Shown one piece after another: positions 8,416 through 16,280 of a DNA stretch of 64,000 nt. The stretch covers positions 248,001 to 312,000 of the forward strand of contig NZ_BCMG01000002.1 of the NCBI RefSeq assembly GCF_002217945.1, in the 5' to 3' direction. Under the pieces are notes generated by a model. That model searched no databases and was not told where the DNA came from. It saw only the letters and a list, made by a program, of their open reading frames with translations. Numbering within the stretch: position 1 is the first letter of the stretch; every line of letters begins with the position of its first letter. This stretch comes from Secundilactobacillus silagei JCM 19001 (GTDB taxonomy: Bacteria; Bacillota; Bacilli; Lactobacillales; Lactobacillaceae). The translations under genes and the position numbers were made by a program.

Positions 8416-9072
8416 TTGAATATCAACAATCGTTTTATGGGTAGTATGTTAGCTGTCGTTGCCGTTGCCGCAGGTTTGATTTTTTCCGCACCAAGTCATG
8501 CAGATGCAAAGGTAGTTACAGACGCCGATGCTACGAGTGCTATTACTAAGACACAGGCACAGAATGGTACTGCTAAAGCCGATGGCGGCGAAGCCACTGG
8601 CTCCGCTAAATTAACACCAGCTACTAAACGCTGGCAATCAGCTACCATTACCTACAAAATCGATAGTGGTTCAAGTTACTACAAATCCGTTTGGCAATCA
8701 GCCGTTAAGAGCTGGAACAAGAGCGGCGTGGTTAAGCTGGTCGCTACTTCTGGTAAAGCTGATATTACTTTAGCTGATAAGAACTCTACTATGAAGAATG
8801 CCACTGTTGGGATTACTTATTCTTCATACTACAATGACAAGACCATGAATAATTTAAAAGTAATGGCCAACGCCAAATCATACGTCTTCAAAAACGTTGC
8901 CAACCGTTACCATTATTCCAAGTCAGAACGGACCAACGTTGCCGAACATGAATTAGGTCATGCCTTAGGTTTGGAACATAACGTGGGTAAAGGCAGTGTG
9001 ATGTATTACGCTACTCGTGATCAGTCCGTTTCAAAACCAGACGTTAACGGCTTGGTAGCTAGCTACCGTTAA
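8416..9072 (+). CDS. Secreted matrixin-like (M10) metalloprotease 3
   Basis: 218 residues. Signal peptide with core AVVAVAAGLIFSA and SHA cleavage site, HELGHALGLEH at residues 178-188 and Met-turn Met196. The TTG start at 8416 follows AAGGAG by 8 nt. The N-terminal third is nearly identical to copy 2 and the middle (IDSGSSYYKSVWQ) matches copy 1. The C-terminal half (KSERTNVAEHELG to NGLVASYR) is identical to copy 4, so the gene is a mosaic of its neighbours. No partner genes lie between the copies. Confidence 0.85.
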   Translation: MNINNRFMGSMLAVVAVAAGLIFSAPSHADAKVVTDADATSAITKTQAQNGTAKADGGEATGSAKLTPATKRWQSATITYKIDSGSSYYKSVWQSAVKSWNKSGVVKLVATSGKADITLADKNSTMKNATVGITYSSYYNDKTMNNLKVMANAKSYVFKNVANRYHYSKSERTNVAEHELGHALGLEHNVGKGSVMYYATRDQSVSKPDVNGLVASYR

Positions 9073-9097
9073 AATCAAAAATTTAAATTAGAAATGA

Positions 9098-9127
9098 AAT
9101 ATCCATTCCGGGGGGAATGGATATTTT
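9098..9127 (+). terminator. Terminator of metalloprotease 3, G-rich loop
   Basis: ATATCCATTCC/GGAATGGATAT stem with a G-only loop and T5 tail. Confidence 0.85.
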
Positions 9128-9429
9128 TGATTTATTAGTATACGTGATATTGTGTTGGATCGATTGAGTGTCAAAAATATGAAGATCTAAAGCGGTAAGT
9201 AATACCAGCATCCCTAATAAGGATAGTAAAGTGATCCTGATGCTTGAGAAACCAGTGCCTTGAAATACTGACTGGTAACTAGAACTTATGGTCTTAGATT
9301 GATAGGTGCTTTAATTTCACTTTACATAGAGAAAGTGCGACTGGCTAACACGACTGATGAATGTTCTAGCTAAATGCTGGACTATGAAAAATAGGTGGTT
9401 TTGATCTGAACTAAAACCAAAGATTGCTA
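9128..9429. other. Intergenic spacer between metalloproteases 3 and 4
   Basis: No gene seen. Part of the duplicated unit, clearly related to 7733-7974 though diverged. Confidence 0.5.
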
Positions 9430-9786
9430 GTTCTAACAAGTTGATTTACAAAAAGAGTTGGGCTTTTCCAGGTATAACGAATAGGACACATATCACTATA
9501 TGTCCTAAAAATCAAGTGTTTTTTGATATTTTTAAAAATATCGCAAACTTTTTTAAATATTTAATATGTAAATGAAACTGTTTACATCCGTGTATTTTAG
9601 CGTGGTTTTAGGGGCTGGGAAGCCTGCTGCGATAGACTTTAGCCCCTAAATAGTTAAAGGTATAATTATTTCACAAACTCAATATTGCTGATTTTTTGTA
9701 ACATTCCTGTAATAGTATTCCTGAATTCCCGGTGCTATAGTCATCCTCGTTGCGTTGGTTATTGGGGGGTCAATAACCAAGCAACG
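9430..9786 (+). promoter_or_regulatory. Upstream regulatory module of metalloprotease 4
   Basis: Dyad AGGACA/TGTCCT lies near 9483-9507, palindrome GATATTTTTAAAAATATC at 9525-9542 and dyad ATGTAAA-N8-TTTACAT at 9566-9587. TATAAT is at 9661-9666. The WalR-like box TGTAAC-ATTCC-TGTAAT is at 9697-9713 and TATAGT at 9736-9741, again with a 22-nt gap. The hairpin (9748-9786) pairs CGTTGC with GCAACG and GGTTATTG with CAATAACC around loop GGGGGT. Confidence 0.6.
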
Positions 9787-9865
9787 GAAAACCAATTCAA
9801 TTTTCACAAATTGAATTTTAGTAAGTAATTTTTTGAATGCACACAGACTTTAAGGAGACAATTCA

Positions 9866-10522
9866 TTGAATATCAACAATCGTTTTATGGGTAGTATGTT
9901 AGCTGTCGTTGCCGTTGCCGCAGGTTTGCTTTTCGCAACACCAAGTCATGCAGATGCAAAGGTAGTTACAGACGCCGATGCTACGAGTGCTGTTACTAAG
10001 ACACAGGTACAGAATGGTACTGCTAAAGCCGATGGCGGCGAAGCCACTGGCTCCGCTAAATTAACACCAGCTACTAAGCGCTGGCAATCAGCTACCATCA
10101 CCTACAAGATCTCCAGCAAATCCGGTTATTACAAGACCGTTTGGCAGTCAGCCGTTAAGAGCTGGAACAAGAGCGGTGTGGTAAAGCTGGTCGCTACTTC
10201 TGGTAAAGCTGATATTACTTTAGCTGATAAGAACTCTACTATGAAGAATGCCACTGTTGGGATTACTTATTCTTCATACTACAATGACAAGACCATGAAT
10301 AATTTAAAAGTAATGGCCAACGCCAAATCATACGTCTTCAAAAACGTTGCCAACCGTTACCACTATTCAAAGTCAGAACGTACCAACGTTGCTGAACATG
10401 AATTAGGCCACGCCTTAGGTTTGGAACATAACGTAGGCAAAGGCAGCGTGATGTATTACGCTACTCGTGATCAATCCGTTTCAAAACCAGACGTTAACGG
10501 CTTGGTAGCCAGTTACCGTTAA
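9866..10522 (+). CDS. Secreted matrixin-like (M10) metalloprotease 4
   Basis: 218 residues with signal peptide core AVVAVAAGLLFAT, SHA site, HELGHALGLEH at residues 178-188 and Met196. The TTG start at 9866 is 8 nt after AAGGAG. The middle segment (ISSKSGYYKT) is that of copy 2 and the C-terminal half is identical to copy 3. This suggests recombination or gene conversion between tandem copies. Confidence 0.85.
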   Translation: MNINNRFMGSMLAVVAVAAGLLFATPSHADAKVVTDADATSAVTKTQVQNGTAKADGGEATGSAKLTPATKRWQSATITYKISSKSGYYKTVWQSAVKSWNKSGVVKLVATSGKADITLADKNSTMKNATVGITYSSYYNDKTMNNLKVMANAKSYVFKNVANRYHYSKSERTNVAEHELGHALGLEHNVGKGSVMYYATRDQSVSKPDVNGLVASYR

Positions 10523-10547
10523 AATCAAAAATTTAAATTAGAAATGA

Positions 10548-10577
10548 AATATCCATTCCGGGGGGAATGGATATTTT
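10548..10577 (+). terminator. Terminator of metalloprotease 4, G-rich loop
   Basis: ATATCCATTCC/GGAATGGATAT stem, G-rich loop, T5 tail; almost identical to the copy 3 terminator. Confidence 0.85.
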
Positions 10578-10808
10578 TGATTCTATAGGAGGGACCGTTG
10601 GGTTGAAACTATGGGAGATCAATAAGCACCGAACGAAAGTACAATACTGAATACATCAGAAAAATGAATTTCTTGGAAAATAATGCTTTTAAATAATTTC
10701 TGTGAGCATGAAACTCATTTCTTTAACTCATCTCATCGGCTTTTAAACAAACGATTCTATGTAGAAGAGAGGCAAATGAATTCATTTTCGAACGTTTTCT
10801 TATTTAAT

Positions 10809-10881
10809 TGTAGTTGCATTCCTTGCGCGCAGATGTTATATTCATTCTCGTTACTTTTTATTGGGGGGCAATAAAAAGTAA
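10809..10881 (+). promoter_or_regulatory. Promoter and 5' hairpin of metalloprotease 5 (diverged)
   Basis: The upstream region (10578-10808) has lost most of the conserved module. What remains is TGTAGT (10809-10814), exactly where the second WalR half-site should be (22 nt before the -10), and the extended -10 TG-T-TATATT (10837-10842). A perfect 13-bp hairpin follows, TTACTTTTTATTG/CAATAAAAAGTAA (10851-10881), with loop GGGGG. The stem sequence is unrelated to copies 1-4, yet pairing and G loop are kept. Confidence 0.55.
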
Positions 10882-10974
10882 ATGAAGCAGTGCTTTAACG
10901 GGTATAGTAATTTTGGAGAGTTAGCGAAAAAGCTGATAGCCGGAGACACTTAGAACATTTAAGGAGACTAATCA

Positions 10975-11634
10975 GTGAATATGAATAATCGTTTTATGGG
11001 CAGTCTGGTAGCCGTTGCTGCCGTTGCTACGGGGTTACTTTTAGCAACGCCCCATGCAGATGCCAAGGTAGTTACAGACGCTGATGCGACAAGTGCTGTT
11101 ACTCAGACATCAGTTCTTCAGGGAACTGCCAAGACTGACGGTGGCATCGCAACTGGTTCAGCCAGTTTGACACCGGCGGCTAAACGCTGGCAATCAGCCA
11201 CGATCACCTACAAGATTGCTGGTGGATCAAGTTACTATCATTCCGTTTGGCAGTCAGCGGTTAAGAGCTGGAACCGTAGTGGCGTTATCCACTTAGTTGC
11301 TACGTCTGGTAAGGCTGATATTACTTTGGCTGATAAGAATTCAACGCTGGGTAAAAATAGCACCACGGTCGGCATCACTTATTCGTCATATTATCATGAC
11401 AAAACGATGAATGATCTAAAGGTGATGGCAAACGCTAAAGCGTACGTTTTCAAGAACGTCGCTAACCGTTACCACTATTCAAAGGCAGAACGAACCAACG
11501 TTGCTGTACATGAATTGGGCCACGCTTTAGGCTTAGAACATAACGTTGGTAAAAATAGCGTGATGTACTATGCCACTCGTAATCAAATGGTTTCTAAGTC
11601 AGATGTTAATGGATTAAAAGCCAGTTATCGATAA
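10975..11634 (+). CDS. Secreted matrixin-like (M10) metalloprotease 5
   Basis: 219 residues, more diverged from copies 1-4. The signal peptide includes VAAVATGLLLAT. The zinc motif is VHELGHALGLEH (His179, Glu180, His183, His189), with Val in place of the Glu that precedes the first His in the other copies. The Met-turn is NSVMYYATRN with Met197. A short insertion (LGKNSTT) sits before VGITYSSYY. The GTG start at 10975 follows AAGGAG. It is a single-gene unit with its own promoter and terminator. Confidence 0.85.
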   Translation: MNMNNRFMGSLVAVAAVATGLLLATPHADAKVVTDADATSAVTQTSVLQGTAKTDGGIATGSASLTPAAKRWQSATITYKIAGGSSYYHSVWQSAVKSWNRSGVIHLVATSGKADITLADKNSTLGKNSTTVGITYSSYYHDKTMNDLKVMANAKAYVFKNVANRYHYSKAERTNVAVHELGHALGLEHNVGKNSVMYYATRNQMVSKSDVNGLKASYR

Positions 11635-11657
11635 GATCTTAGTTAAATTAGAAGTGA

Positions 11658-11690
11658 AATAGCCATTCCGGGGGGATGGTTATTTTTTTT
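11658..11690 (+). terminator. Terminator of metalloprotease 5, G-rich loop
   Basis: AATAGCCAT pairs with ATGGTTATT (one G-T pair replacing the T-A pair of the other copies), G-rich loop, T8 tail. Confidence 0.8.
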
Positions 11691-11785
11691 GGCCATTTTT
11701 GTGATACAGATATAATAAAATGTATTAAAAATAAACAAAGCATTCATTATATTGACAAAATTGTTCTAACTTTAAAATCCTAACG

Positions 11786-11995
11786 TGCAAATGAAACTGT
11801 TCATGTTTTCAAACATAAGCTTTAATTTATGAGCTGAAAAGCCTAACAAACTAGGATTTTAGTTAAAAGTTTAACGTTATAATAAATTCACAAGGTCATT
11901 TTTAGTAAAACATTTGTAATGTTTTCAATCTGGTATTTCAAATGGCTTGATGTTATAGTCATACCGTTGAGTTAATTATTAGGGGCAATAAGTAA
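11786..11995 (+). promoter_or_regulatory. Upstream regulatory module of metalloprotease 6 (diverged)
   Basis: It keeps GCAAATGAAACTGTTCATG (relic of the conserved dyad, near 11787) and TATAAT (11878-11883). TGTAAT (11915-11920) sits at the position of the first WalR half-site; the second half is degraded. The extended -10 is TG-T-TATAGT (11951-11959). A hairpin TTAATTATT/AATAAGTAA (about 11972-11995, one mismatch) has loop AGGGGC. Confidence 0.5.
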
Positions 11996-12156
11996 TAAAT
12001 GGGGTAAAAGATTTAATCTTTTTACTAGTTGTGAATTAGTAATTTTATATTAAGGAAGAGTATGGTTTTCTCATGTTGTGTTTTTAAAGAAAGCCTTTAG
12101 AAAAAGCTGATAGTCAACATAATTAAATTTTAATTTAAGGAGACTTATCAGTAAAT

Positions 12157-12825
12157 ATGAATAAACGGATAGTGTATCGCTTATTGGCTGCTGTTGCTGT
12201 TGTTGCAGGTTTTAGTTGTATTTCGCCCAGTCATGCCGATGCCAAGTTGGTCACTGAAGCAGATGCGACTCAAGCGCAGATTAAGACCGACACATACTTT
12301 GGTACTGTAAAAGCTAGTTCTGATAAGTGGATGGATAATGCGACAGGTTCAGCAAGAGTAACACCAGCTGCTAAGCGCTGGCAGTCGACGACCATTACCT
12401 ATAAGGTTGCCAGTGGATCAAAGTATTATGATGCCGTTTGGCGGACCGCTGTTAAGAGCTGGAATCGCGGCGGGGTTGTCCATTTAGTTACTACTTCTGG
12501 GAAACCGGATGTTTTACTAGGTACTAGTAATTCACCAAAGGGTAAGAACGGGTCATCAGTTGGGATTACTTATTCATCGTATTATGACCATACAAGACTG
12601 AATCATTTAGACGTTTTGGCTGGTGCTAAGTCCTATATTTATCGCAATGTTGCCGATCATTTTCATTATTCAAAGCAGGAACGGACGAACGTTGCCGAAC
12701 ATGAACTGGGTCACGCTTTAGGCTTGGAACATAACGTCGGCAGAAGTAGCGTGATGTATTACGCTACACGTGATCAATCCGTTGCCAAACCCGATTTTAA
12801 CGGGCTGAAACAGAGTTATCGTTAA
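12157..12825 (+). CDS. Secreted matrixin-like (M10) metalloprotease 6
   Basis: 222 residues, the most divergent copy. Signal peptide core LLAAVAVVAGFSCI with SHA site; HELGHALGLEH (His182, Glu183, His186, His192) and Met-turn Met200. The ATG at 12157 is used because the codon aligned with the GTG/TTG of the others is GTA here. AAGGAG lies upstream at a longer distance. It is followed by the standard G-loop terminator and converges on a decayed acyltransferase gene. Confidence 0.85.
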   Translation: MNKRIVYRLLAAVAVVAGFSCISPSHADAKLVTEADATQAQIKTDTYFGTVKASSDKWMDNATGSARVTPAAKRWQSTTITYKVASGSKYYDAVWRTAVKSWNRGGVVHLVTTSGKPDVLLGTSNSPKGKNGSSVGITYSSYYDHTRLNHLDVLAGAKSYIYRNVADHFHYSKQERTNVAEHELGHALGLEHNVGRSSVMYYATRDQSVAKPDFNGLKQSYR

Positions 12826-12848
12826 AGCAAAATCAACATTAGAAATGA

Positions 12849-12880
12849 AATATCCATTCCGGGGGGAATGGATATTTTTT
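12849..12880 (+). terminator. Terminator of metalloprotease 6, G-rich loop
   Basis: AATATCCATTCC/GGAATGGATATT stem with a G loop and T7 tail. Confidence 0.85.
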
Positions 12881-12889
12881 TACGTTCTT

Positions 12890-14649
12890 TTAGTTGTTGG
12901 ATTGAGCAGTTAACCAGCCAGATAACGCAGTCAGACTGTCGACTACGTTAGTGAGCAGTTCTTCAGCTGTAAACGGGTTTGTTTTCCAAGCTGAAACCGT
13001 TAATGAGAGCTTAGCCTTTGAGACGCCGTAATAGATACCGTAACCATCAGTACTAGTCGGCACAGCTGCTAAGCTGTCGATGATTTCAAAGGGTAAACTG
13101 GTGGTTGAAAAGAAGGCAGTCACTAACTGGTTCAAAAATGCTGAATGAAAGAAGGCAGCGGCATCGGGAAAGACAGCGTTACCGCCATTTTGCGCCATCA
13201 TGGCCTGTAGCCCCAATAAGTGGTGCTCAATACCAAGACCATTGTGTGTTAGAGCCATGCGGTCACTATGAGCGGCCACGGCCTGATCAAATAGCTGTTT
13301 AACAGCTGTATCCCGTTGACCAGCGGCAAAGGCGGTGATAAAACGCTGCGCTTCAAGCGTGACAGAAGCCATGTTAGTGGTTCGCCCCTGATAAAATTGG
13401 TGCATTGAAACGGGTTCTGAAATGTTTCGCCAGCCACCGGTTGCACGGTATTCGGCGAGTGCCAGTCCAACTTGGCTAAAGGCATCGGCAGCGATGTTTA
13501 ATTTTTTTAGTGATTCACTGCCTAAATCTTGAATCGTGGTGGATGCAAAGCCCAAACGATTAGCAATTACCGCGTTTTTATTTGCAGCTTCACTGAGCGC
13601 TTCTTTGGTATAGTGATCCAGCTGCCAAGTAAGCTGTTGAAAGTGTGGTTTACCCTTGCTGTCCCACTGGTCGGCCGGTTGACTTAGGTGTTCTACGACG
13701 GCCGTGGTTAATTTTAAAAGCGGGTACGGATCAGTTTGACTGCGGTCGAAGGCAAACCCAACGTGGGCGTCAGCGCTGATGATGACCTGGGTCGTTTTAT
13801 CGAAGATCCGGTCTTGAGGTCCTAGCAAGACAGACTGAGCAGTCAGTGGCTGATTGGAATCTTGCAGCGTTAGCACCAACAAACTGTTACTGATACGCTG
13901 TAAATTTTCGCGATTGGCCTGATTGGCTGCTAAATGCTGCTGTAACCGTGCTGCGTCATTCGTGGTAAACCAGTATAAGCGCCGATAAAGAAGGCATCAG
14001 CAGCGGTATTTTCCATGATCTGCGTCAATGTTTCGGTGAGTGAGTGCAGGGTTGCAACGCGCCCGGCGTGGTCGATCAGCCGAACTTGATAGACAGTTTG
14101 GTGATAAATGACCGTTGATTCGACGTTTTTCAACGTATTGCGGGTCTTTTGCAACGTATCCTGGTCAAGGCCTGGCTGTCGCTGTGTTCGAAAGAGTCGC
14201 TGGTAAGTACTCATATCGACCGGCTGGCCATCCGGCGCGGTTTCAACTGGCGCTTCCTCTGACGCGTAAGCCAGGTACTGATCAGCGAAATTTTGAAGCA
14301 GTTTGGCAGCCATTGTGACTTGATCTAAATCTGGTAGGTTAGCTGAGAACACGGTAAACGCGAAGTTAGAGGTCTCTTGAAGCGGGTGGCGGTTTTTAAG
14401 CGTGTGCTGACGCGAAATAGGCGTCACCCAGTTCGCGTTGGTTTCGGCCCAGCGCTGTTTGAGCAACGCCTGCAGTTCGGGTGCATCGTTAGTTTTGAAG
14501 GCGGCGATTTGGTCAGCAAATTTGGCGCGTTGCAAATCACCTAATAATGGACGGCTCCATTTCTCGAGTCGTGAAAGTGTTGCATCAATATCCGGCAATG
14601 GCAGTTTAGCTAATTGCGGTAACAGTTGCGTTGAATATTTTGCGGTCAT
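12890..14649 (-). pseudogene. Choline/carnitine O-acyltransferase family gene, frameshifted
   Basis: Two reading frames together give one acyltransferase of about 590 residues. The N-terminal part (14649-13930) starts PQLAKLPLPDIDATLSRL as in the family. The frame then runs into an unrelated tail. After a -1 shift near 13987-13989 (an AAA run on the + strand), translation continues YRRLYWFTTNDAARLQQHL and on through 13882-12890. This matches the family's conserved stretch before the catalytic region, so one lost base explains the break. At the active site, where the family has Glu-His-Ser before Asp-Gly, this protein has FDRSQTD: the catalytic His is replaced by Arg. The gene may be decayed or non-catalytic; a sequencing error could cause only the frameshift. 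Confidence 0.75.
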
Positions 14650-14824
14650 TTTAAAGCCCCTTTTGAATATTTACTTATAATAGGAAGAAAAAATTTAAAA
14701 TATGGTGTCTTTGAGCCATATTATGGCATATTATTCAAATTTCGTCATGGATAACGGTTCGTCAAATTGCCGGCTTCACGGTTATTCGATCAGGTGGTAT
14801 GCTATTTTTAAGGGGTGATGCTCA

Positions 14825-15475
14825 GTGACACTAACAACTGCAGAAAAATATTTACTCATAACGGAACGCATTGGTAAAAAGCCGATGCTACGAACGCGAT
14901 TTACGAGTCAGTCCTACTTTGTGCTGGCCGTCTTTTTAGATTTAGTGGCGGATAACGTCATTCAGATACAGGACGACAAAGTGGTATTTGATAACAATCG
15001 CCAATTACCGGACTATCTCACGATTTTTGTTAAAGAGCTGACCGATTGTCTCGCAAAGGATGATCAGCTAGCAAGCGCGTTAACGCCAATTACCAGCTGG
15101 GACATTGCGAATCAAACCTATGATGGCATTGGCTCGCAATTACGTGCAGCCAAACAGGTCCAGCGGGTGATCTTTCAGAATAATCTCAAACCGCATGTAA
15201 TCTATGAACCCACTGATTCAGCGCGCACGGCCGCTAAGTCGTGGCTGATCGATAAGCTCAATGCGAGTGTCTTGGATACGGCAGCACTGAATCTATTTGA
15301 AATATTAGTGCAGATGGATGCGTTAAAATGGGTGATTACGGACGAGCAGGAGCGAACAAGGTTATTAGAAAAAGTAAGCCAGCAGCCAGGACTTAAACAG
15401 ATTAAAGCTATTAGTGAAACGGCGGCAGAAGTGATCACGCAAAAGCGGTTTTGGCTTGATTCCTGGTTGAGCTAA
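14825..15475 (+). CDS. Hypothetical protein, weakly GPP34-like
   Basis: 216 residues, GTG start at 14825 after AGGGGTG. It begins MTLTTAEKYLLITERIGKK and contains a hydrophobic helix YFVLAVFLDLVADNVIQIQ followed by a short beta-type segment (DDKVVFDN). That layout resembles bacterial GPP34 (GOLPH3/VPS74-like) proteins, but I am not confident. It has no signal peptide or membrane span. It is divergent from the broken acyltransferase gene; the shared upstream region contains the dyad AATATGG-N10-CCATATT (14699-14722), a possible operator. Confidence 0.6.
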   Translation: MTLTTAEKYLLITERIGKKPMLRTRFTSQSYFVLAVFLDLVADNVIQIQDDKVVFDNNRQLPDYLTIFVKELTDCLAKDDQLASALTPITSWDIANQTYDGIGSQLRAAKQVQRVIFQNNLKPHVIYEPTDSARTAAKSWLIDKLNASVLDTAALNLFEILVQMDALKWVITDEQERTRLLEKVSQQPGLKQIKAISETAAEVITQKRFWLDSWLS

Positions 15476-15511
15476 TTATAGTAATAACTTAACATAAATT
15501 TTTGGCATTTT

Positions 15512-15536
15512 TAGCATATAAAAATGCTATTTTTTA
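15512..15536 (+). terminator. Probable weak terminator
   Basis: TAGCAT/ATGCTA stem, loop ATAAAA, then a run of six or more T's. Confidence 0.55.
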
Positions 15537-15655
15537 TAAAAATATTTAATATATTCAAAAAAGCCTGTATAAGATATACGTCAGAATAGCATCGTTACAC
15601 AAAATCACGTAGTTGCATCGCTTATCATTTTTTATAAGAATACAGGTAAAAATGT

Positions 15656-15684
15656 TTGACTCAGGCAATCAATGTCGCTATATT
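15656..15684 (+). promoter_or_regulatory. Sigma-A promoter of a small-peptide transcript
   Basis: TTGACT (15656-15661), a 17-nt spacer and TATATT (15679-15684). The predicted start near 15691 leaves a leader of about 190 nt before the small ORF. Confidence 0.7.
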
Positions 15685-15710
15685 TGTCCATAAGCTAGAC
15701 GGGTTCAATG

Positions 15711-15785
15711 AAACCTTCAGGTAAGGGGGAATTTACCTGATTGAAGTGAGTCTGGTGATGTGAGGGGGGATATCTTTAGGCTAAG
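15711..15785 (+). promoter_or_regulatory. Leader with two G-rich-loop hairpins
   Basis: CAGGTAA pairs with TTACCTG around a GGGGGAAT loop, extended by an outer CTTC/GAAG with a small bulge. It is followed by GATGT/ATATC with loop GAGGGGGG. The shape recalls the 5' hairpins of the metalloprotease messages, although the stems are unrelated. Confidence 0.45.
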
Positions 15786-15877
15786 AAAGTTAATAGACGT
15801 TGTTATCTGGCATAGTTTGAATGCACATGATGAATTTTTTGTTAGCTTAGATGGGTTTGATTATGGAGGAAGTAAAA

Positions 15878-15982
15878 TTGAAAAATCCGGGTGTACCCCA
15901 ACACGTAATGGTTGAGCGTACATGTAGTTTAGTCTGTTTTCATCCTTACAGTATCGGCGAAGATTGGGTTAAACGACATTAG
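15878..15982 (+). CDS. Putative 34-residue peptide
   Basis: TTG start at 15878, 7 nt after GGAGGA, giving a 34-residue peptide that begins MKNPGVPQHVMVERT, continues CSLVCFHPYSIG and ends in a charged EDWVKRH. It has two cysteines three residues apart and no clear signal peptide. A strong promoter upstream and a terminator at 16062-16091 frame it as its own transcript. No modification, export or immunity genes lie beside it. It could be a secreted or signalling peptide, or the ORF could be incidental in a regulatory RNA. Confidence 0.4.
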   Translation: MKNPGVPQHVMVERTCSLVCFHPYSIGEDWVKRH

Positions 15983-16061
15983 CTTGTTCACGTTTTAACA
16001 ATTATGACACCCACTTATTTCAGTAGCGGCATGATCATCATGGACAATTGAATTGATTGAG

Positions 16062-16091
16062 GCAGTTGCCTGATGGGGTGGCTGCTTTTTT
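16062..16091 (+). terminator. Terminator of the small-peptide transcript
   Basis: GCAGTTGCC pairs with GGTGGCTGC (three G-T pairs), loop TGATGG, then six T's. Confidence 0.6.
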
Positions 16092-16245
16092 AGTTTAAGA
16101 AGAGCGCGGCAAGTGGCTTTGCTGCGGCTAGTTTATCGTTTTACTAACGAGTCTGCTGGTCAATCAAGCTTTGTCAGGCAGGGTTACAATTAAGTAAATT
16201 TGATTGCTTAATTAACTTATAGATAATAATAATGTTGTAAAAGGC

Positions 16246-16274
16246 TTGATATTATCCAGGCTATGTGATAGATT
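16246..16274 (+). promoter_or_regulatory. Promoter of non-coding RNA copy 2
   Basis: TTGATA (16246-16251), a 17-nt spacer and TAGATT (16269-16274). It shares GGCTATGT with the copy 1 promoter region. Confidence 0.6.
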
Positions 16275-16280
16275 ATATAT

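Noticed and set aside
10683-10874. 63-residue ORF before metalloprotease 5
   Set aside because: It runs through the promoter and the 5' hairpin of that gene and has no ribosome-binding site.
5613-12825. Bacteriocin or toxin cluster
   Set aside because: No immunity, processing or dedicated export genes between the copies; all products are zinc metalloproteases.
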